44,490 nucleotides of DNA from Actinomycetota bacterium. GTDB lineage: Bacteria; Actinomycetota; CADDZG01; WHSQ01. The DNA lies in contig JACDCD010000067.1 of the NCBI GenBank assembly GCA_013694625.1, positions 1-44,490 of the forward strand, written 5' to 3'. A program made the position numbers and the translations under genes. The notes under the pieces were generated by a model, which did no database searches, was not told the origin of the DNA, and saw nothing but the letters and a program-made list of their open reading frames with translations. Positions 42,181 through 44,490 of this stretch are shown one piece after another. The first letter of the stretch is position 1; each line of letters begins with the position of its first letter.

Positions 42181-43437
42181 CTACTTCTGGCGGGTCAGTT
42201 GAATGGTGGCCGTGGGTGCGGTGCGGTTGTGGGCATAGTCTCGTGCTCGAACAAAGTACTTGTAGCGCTTGGTGAAGTAAGTGTCGTTGTCGTTGTAAGA
42301 GTTGCTTCCCGACGTACCCACCATGCGCGGTGGTCCCGTCTTCTTCACCCGGTAGACTTCGTACCGCCCGACGCCGCTGCCGCCGGTATCGGTCGAGCCC
42401 GCCCAGGAGAGTTGAATGCCGGAGCTAACGTTCCGAGCCTGAAGACGGTTCGGCACGCTGGGGGCCACTCTGTCCGGCCCCAGTGCTGCCCAACGAAAGC
42501 GGTGGTCGGAATAATAGCGTGCCGGGTCGTTTGTCTTGTTGTTGTATGAGCTGTCCACCCCTGCGCCATAGACGCCGGCACGGGCGAAGATGTAGTCGAC
42601 CGCCGTGCTCATCGGCCCCCGCACGGCATAGACCGAGTCGCGGTAGTTTCGAGGCCCCGTGAGCCAACTCCAGTAGGGCGAGGGGTGGTTCGGCGAGGTC
42701 TGGCGGCTCGTGTTGAAGTCCCCGCCGATGACGTTGTAGCGGTTGGAATCGATATCGGGACGCTTCGCGGCAAGCTTGTTTGTGATATTTCGGGTTGTCT
42801 CGGTGACACTGGACTCCTGGATGTGGATGCTCGTCATAGCGAAAGTCATCGCCGTGCCGTTTCGACGCGCGAAGCCATAGGCATGCCCTTTGTACATGGG
42901 CCGGTTCGCGCTCGAATCCTTTGGCTCCTCGAGCCACCCTCCGTCACCCACCTTTGTCATGGTGGCCGTGTTGAGCAAGATGGCGCTGTCACGGACGATG
43001 ATCCGTTTCGGTGTGCCGGTGTAGGGATCCCGGGCTCCTCCGAACGCCACCGTGTATCTGTGCCCGGTCCTGTTCGAGAGGAGTTGGGCCACGGCGGCGG
43101 CGCTCTTGCGCCGGACCTCTTGAAGGAGCAGGACGTCGGGGTCGTGAGGCACACGGGACAGCACCCGGGACACGAAGATCGGCAGCTCCCGCATGTTCTT
43201 CAGATCGCGGTCGTTGAAGCCCTCCTGGAGATTGGCGGTGATGAATACGGTCTTCTGGGTCGGAGAGAGTGATCCGGCCCCGGCCACCCCAACGTGAAGC
43301 AACGCAGTTGCGCACATCGACGCGGCCACCACGACCGAGCATGATCTGCGTGCTCGGGCTCGCAAACTTACCGCCGGGCCTGCGTGACATGGTGGTGGCT
43401 GGATGGGCGCTGAGCCCTGAGAATCTAACTGCGGCAT
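42181..43437 (-). CDS. Secreted endonuclease/exonuclease/phosphatase-family protein with FN3 domain
   Basis: 418 residues. ATG 43437 is set by GAGGAG 6 nt upstream (an open frame further up is riboswitch RNA). A basic N-region and hydrophobic stretch (SVVVAASMCATALLHVGVAGAGS, about residues 33-55) form a signal peptide. The DNase I-like fold follows: ITANLQEG, LLLQEVRR (metal Glu), TSIHIQ, GGDFNTS (Asp/Asn), VDYIFARAG and YYSDHRFRW (catalytic Asp-His). A fibronectin type III domain closes the protein (SVPNRLQARNVSSGIQLSW, YEVYRV, YKYFVRARD). It may cut extracellular DNA, or a phospholipid or phosphosugar. Its mRNA leader holds a candidate c-di-GMP riboswitch, an important clue to regulation. 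Confidence 0.87.
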   Translation of the reverse strand: MPQLDSQGSAPIQPPPCHAGPAVSLRARARRSCSVVVAASMCATALLHVGVAGAGSLSPTQKTVFITANLQEGFNDRDLKNMRELPIFVSRVLSRVPHDPDVLLLQEVRRKSAAAVAQLLSNRTGHRYTVAFGGARDPYTGTPKRIIVRDSAILLNTATMTKVGDGGWLEEPKDSSANRPMYKGHAYGFARRNGTAMTFAMTSIHIQESSVTETTRNITNKLAAKRPDIDSNRYNVIGGDFNTSRQTSPNHPSPYWSWLTGPRNYRDSVYAVRGPMSTAVDYIFARAGVYGAGVDSSYNNKTNDPARYYSDHRFRWAALGPDRVAPSVPNRLQARNVSSGIQLSWAGSTDTGGSGVGRYEVYRVKKTGPPRMVGTSGSNSYNDNDTYFTKRYKYFVRARDYAHNRTAPTATIQLTRQK

Positions 43438-43445
43438 CTGGAACT

Positions 43446-43532
43446 CCTCGGTTCGGAAGCTGGGCGGCCTCCTGAGAGGTCCCTGGCTTTGCGCGCCCAC
43501 CTCGCGATGGGTTTGCCTTTATCGCTCGAGGT
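43446..43532 (-). promoter_or_regulatory. Candidate c-di-GMP-I (GEMM-I) riboswitch
   Basis: Read on the minus strand, the leader has the conserved core GATAAAGGCAAACC (43523-43509), a helix CCCATC/GGTGGG capped by a GCGA (GNRA) tetraloop, the second core GCAAAGCC (43492-43485), a variable hairpin CCTC-TCAG-GAGG, and the tetraloop-receptor-side 3' core CCAGCTTCCGAACC (about 43462-43449). Their order and spacing match GEMM-I. The closing helix CCTCG (43531-43527) with CGAGG (43450-43446) overlaps the Shine-Dalgarno GAGGAG (43449-43444), which suggests ligand-induced shut-off of translation. A competing hairpin pairs 43532-43521 with 43508-43499 and would free that site. Confidence 0.8.
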
Positions 43533-43834
43533 CTGTTGACCTTTCTAAGTGGTCTATCGTCGCCCCCCTCTTTTTCCTTTAATTGCCAGACACCGCGCGA
43601 GCCGCTACGATCGGACGCGGGGGAGTTCAGGCCGACGATGAACAGCCACTCGCCGGGATTGTGGATACGAAAGAAAGACTTGCCATGAACCGGCAGTGAT
43701 CACCCTGAGAAGAGTTGTCGAAGGTGGGTGCTGAGCTCACCATCCCCTGCCTCCGTGACGGGGGCGAGCGTTTGGAAGCCCCGGGCCCTCGGGCCCCCGG
43801 TCCGGGCGCCATCAACCCTTTGGGTCCACCCCCC
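43533..43834. other. 302-bp intergenic region: leader/promoter side of the riboswitch gene and hairpin after HAD gene
   Basis: No convincing gene; a minus-strand open frame across it lacks protein-like features. A GC-rich hairpin at about 43779-43800 (GGGCC, CTCG, GGCCC, extended with a bulge) lies 35-55 nt after the HAD stop and may terminate it. An A-rich stretch on the minus strand near 43570-43582 (AATTAAAGGAAAAAG) and TAGACC at about 43550-43555 could be part of the riboswitch-gene promoter, but no clear -35/-10 pair is seen. Confidence 0.4.
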
Positions 43835-44490
43835 TCAGACGGGGGATCGCACTCCGACCTCGTCGAGGTGATCCAGAAGGCCGGCGGGGTCTGCGTAGAC
43901 GCGGTAGGCGCCCGCCTGGAGGAGCTCCTGCTCGCCGTACCCTCCCGACAACAGCCCCACTCCGAGGGCCCGGGCACGGCGAGCGGCGAGGAGGTCCCAC
44001 ACGCTGTCGCCCACCACTATCGCATCGGTGATCTTGGTCCCCAAACGCTCGGCCGCGGCCACGAACAGATCGGGGTCGGGCTTGGCATAGAGGACGTCGT
44101 CGCGGGTCACCACGGGAACCTCGGGTGGAATCCCGAGCAGCTCGAGGACCGGGCCGGCGCTGGCCAGCCTCCCGCTGGTCGCCACCGCCCACGGCACCTC
44201 CTGCTCGGTCAGGTAGCGGAGGAGATCTTGCGCCCCGGGGAGCGGCCGTACCCCCCGAACCGTGCGCGCATAGGCCTCTGCGTGGAGCCGCCCGAGGTCG
44301 GACGCCATGTCCACGGTCACCGGCCGGCCCGTCTCACGCAGCAGCGCGTTTGCGAACAGTCCCCCCGACATCCCGATCTTGCGGTGTATCCGCCACACCG
44401 ACAGCGCGATTCCCGCCCGTTCGAGAGCCTCCTGCCACGCCAGGACATGCTGGTAGACGCTGTCCACGAGTGTGCCGTCGAGGTCGAAGA
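43835..44490 (-). CDS. HAD-family hydrolase (beta-phosphoglucomutase/Gph-like), 5' end outside window
   Basis: The frame is open to the right edge, where the residues FDLDGTLVDSVY give HAD motif I with the nucleophilic Asp, so the start lies just beyond base 44490. The cap domain follows (HVLAWQEALERAGIALSVWRIHRKIGMSG). Motif II is the Ser/Thr in WAVATSGR, motif III the Lys in AKPDPDLF and motif IV the Asp in IVVGDSVWDLLAARRARA. The type is subfamily I with an alpha-helical cap, as in phosphoglycolate phosphatase, beta-phosphoglucomutase and related phosphatases. No substrate can be assigned. It runs toward the riboswitch gene on the same strand, 300 bp upstream of the riboswitch. Confidence 0.9.
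   Translation of the reverse strand, partial: FDLDGTLVDSVYQHVLAWQEALERAGIALSVWRIHRKIGMSGGLFANALLRETGRPVTVDMASDLGRLHAEAYARTVRGVRPLPGAQDLLRYLTEQEVPWAVATSGRLASAGPVLELLGIPPEVPVVTRDDVLYAKPDPDLFVAAAERLGTKITDAIVVGDSVWDLLAARRARALGVGLLSGGYGEQELLQAGAYRVYADPAGLLDHLDEVGVRSPV

Noticed and set aside
43627-43977. 116-codon minus-strand frame between the HAD and riboswitch genes
   Set aside because: Overlaps the HAD gene in another frame and is low-complexity (Ser/Arg/Pro); not supported as a gene.
1-44490. tRNA, rRNA, CRISPR array or prophage
   Set aside because: No cloverleaf with a GTTCRANNC-type arm, no regularly spaced repeats and no phage structural or integrase genes were seen by eye; a covariance-model search would be needed to exclude small RNAs.

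Overview
The window is GC-rich, densely coded DNA that reads as a chromosomal segment of an Actinomycetota (actinobacterial) species. The signs are an InhA-like enoyl-ACP reductase, an acyl-CoA carboxylase beta subunit followed by a small epsilon-like subunit, LytR-CpsA-Psr and DUF4012 proteins, frequent GTG starts with 4-bp stop/start overlaps, and several genes with a TANNNT box 6-7 nt before the start codon (leaderless-type promoters). I cannot assign a class or genus. No rRNA, tRNA or CRISPR array was seen.

Layout. (1) 1-5.4 kb: the end of a glycosyltransferase operon (three GT4 enzymes), fabI, and an LCP-family glycopolymer ligase. (2) 5.5-17.4 kb: central metabolism: a fumarase/aspartase-family lyase, a DUF2007 membrane protein, acyl-CoA dehydrogenase, thiolase, methylmalonyl-CoA epimerase, an MFS transporter, purM, acyl-CoA carboxylase beta and epsilon subunits, and the last two steps of homogentisate breakdown (fumarylacetoacetase and homogentisate dioxygenase, convergent). 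(3) 17.5-24.4 kb: a tight operon with a DUF4012 protein, a CTP-type nucleotidyltransferase, sn-glycerol-1-phosphate dehydrogenase, a cytosolic alkaline-phosphatase (AP)-superfamily enzyme and a polyprenyl-phosphate sugar transferase. (4) 24.4-27.6 kb: a mixed islet: ACT-domain protein, SDR, SEC-C protein, a truncated transposase and a DUF4383 membrane protein. (5) 27.7-43.5 kb: three paralogous AP-superfamily lipoproteins, a GT2 / CDP-alcohol phosphotransferase / AP-superfamily operon, an O-antigen-ligase-like protein, a GH51-like lipoprotein, a PF04185 phosphoesterase lipoprotein and a secreted endonuclease/exonuclease/phosphatase-FN3 protein. (6) A HAD hydrolase cut by the right edge.

The most notable content is in regions 3 and 5. 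The three AP lipoproteins appear circularly permuted: the segment carrying the last metal-ligand His, normally C-terminal, comes first. Each mature protein keeps only two cysteines, one at each new end. The cytosolic AP paralogs in the same window have the usual order and serve as an internal control. Together with G1P dehydrogenase, a cytidylyltransferase-like enzyme and a CDP-alcohol phosphotransferase, this suggests (inference) a pathway that builds and trims a phosphodiester-containing surface glycan or lipid, possibly of sn-1 glycerol stereochemistry. The secreted nuclease/phosphatase-like gene at the right end is preceded by a very good candidate c-di-GMP-I (GEMM-I) riboswitch whose closing helix would cover the ribosome binding site.
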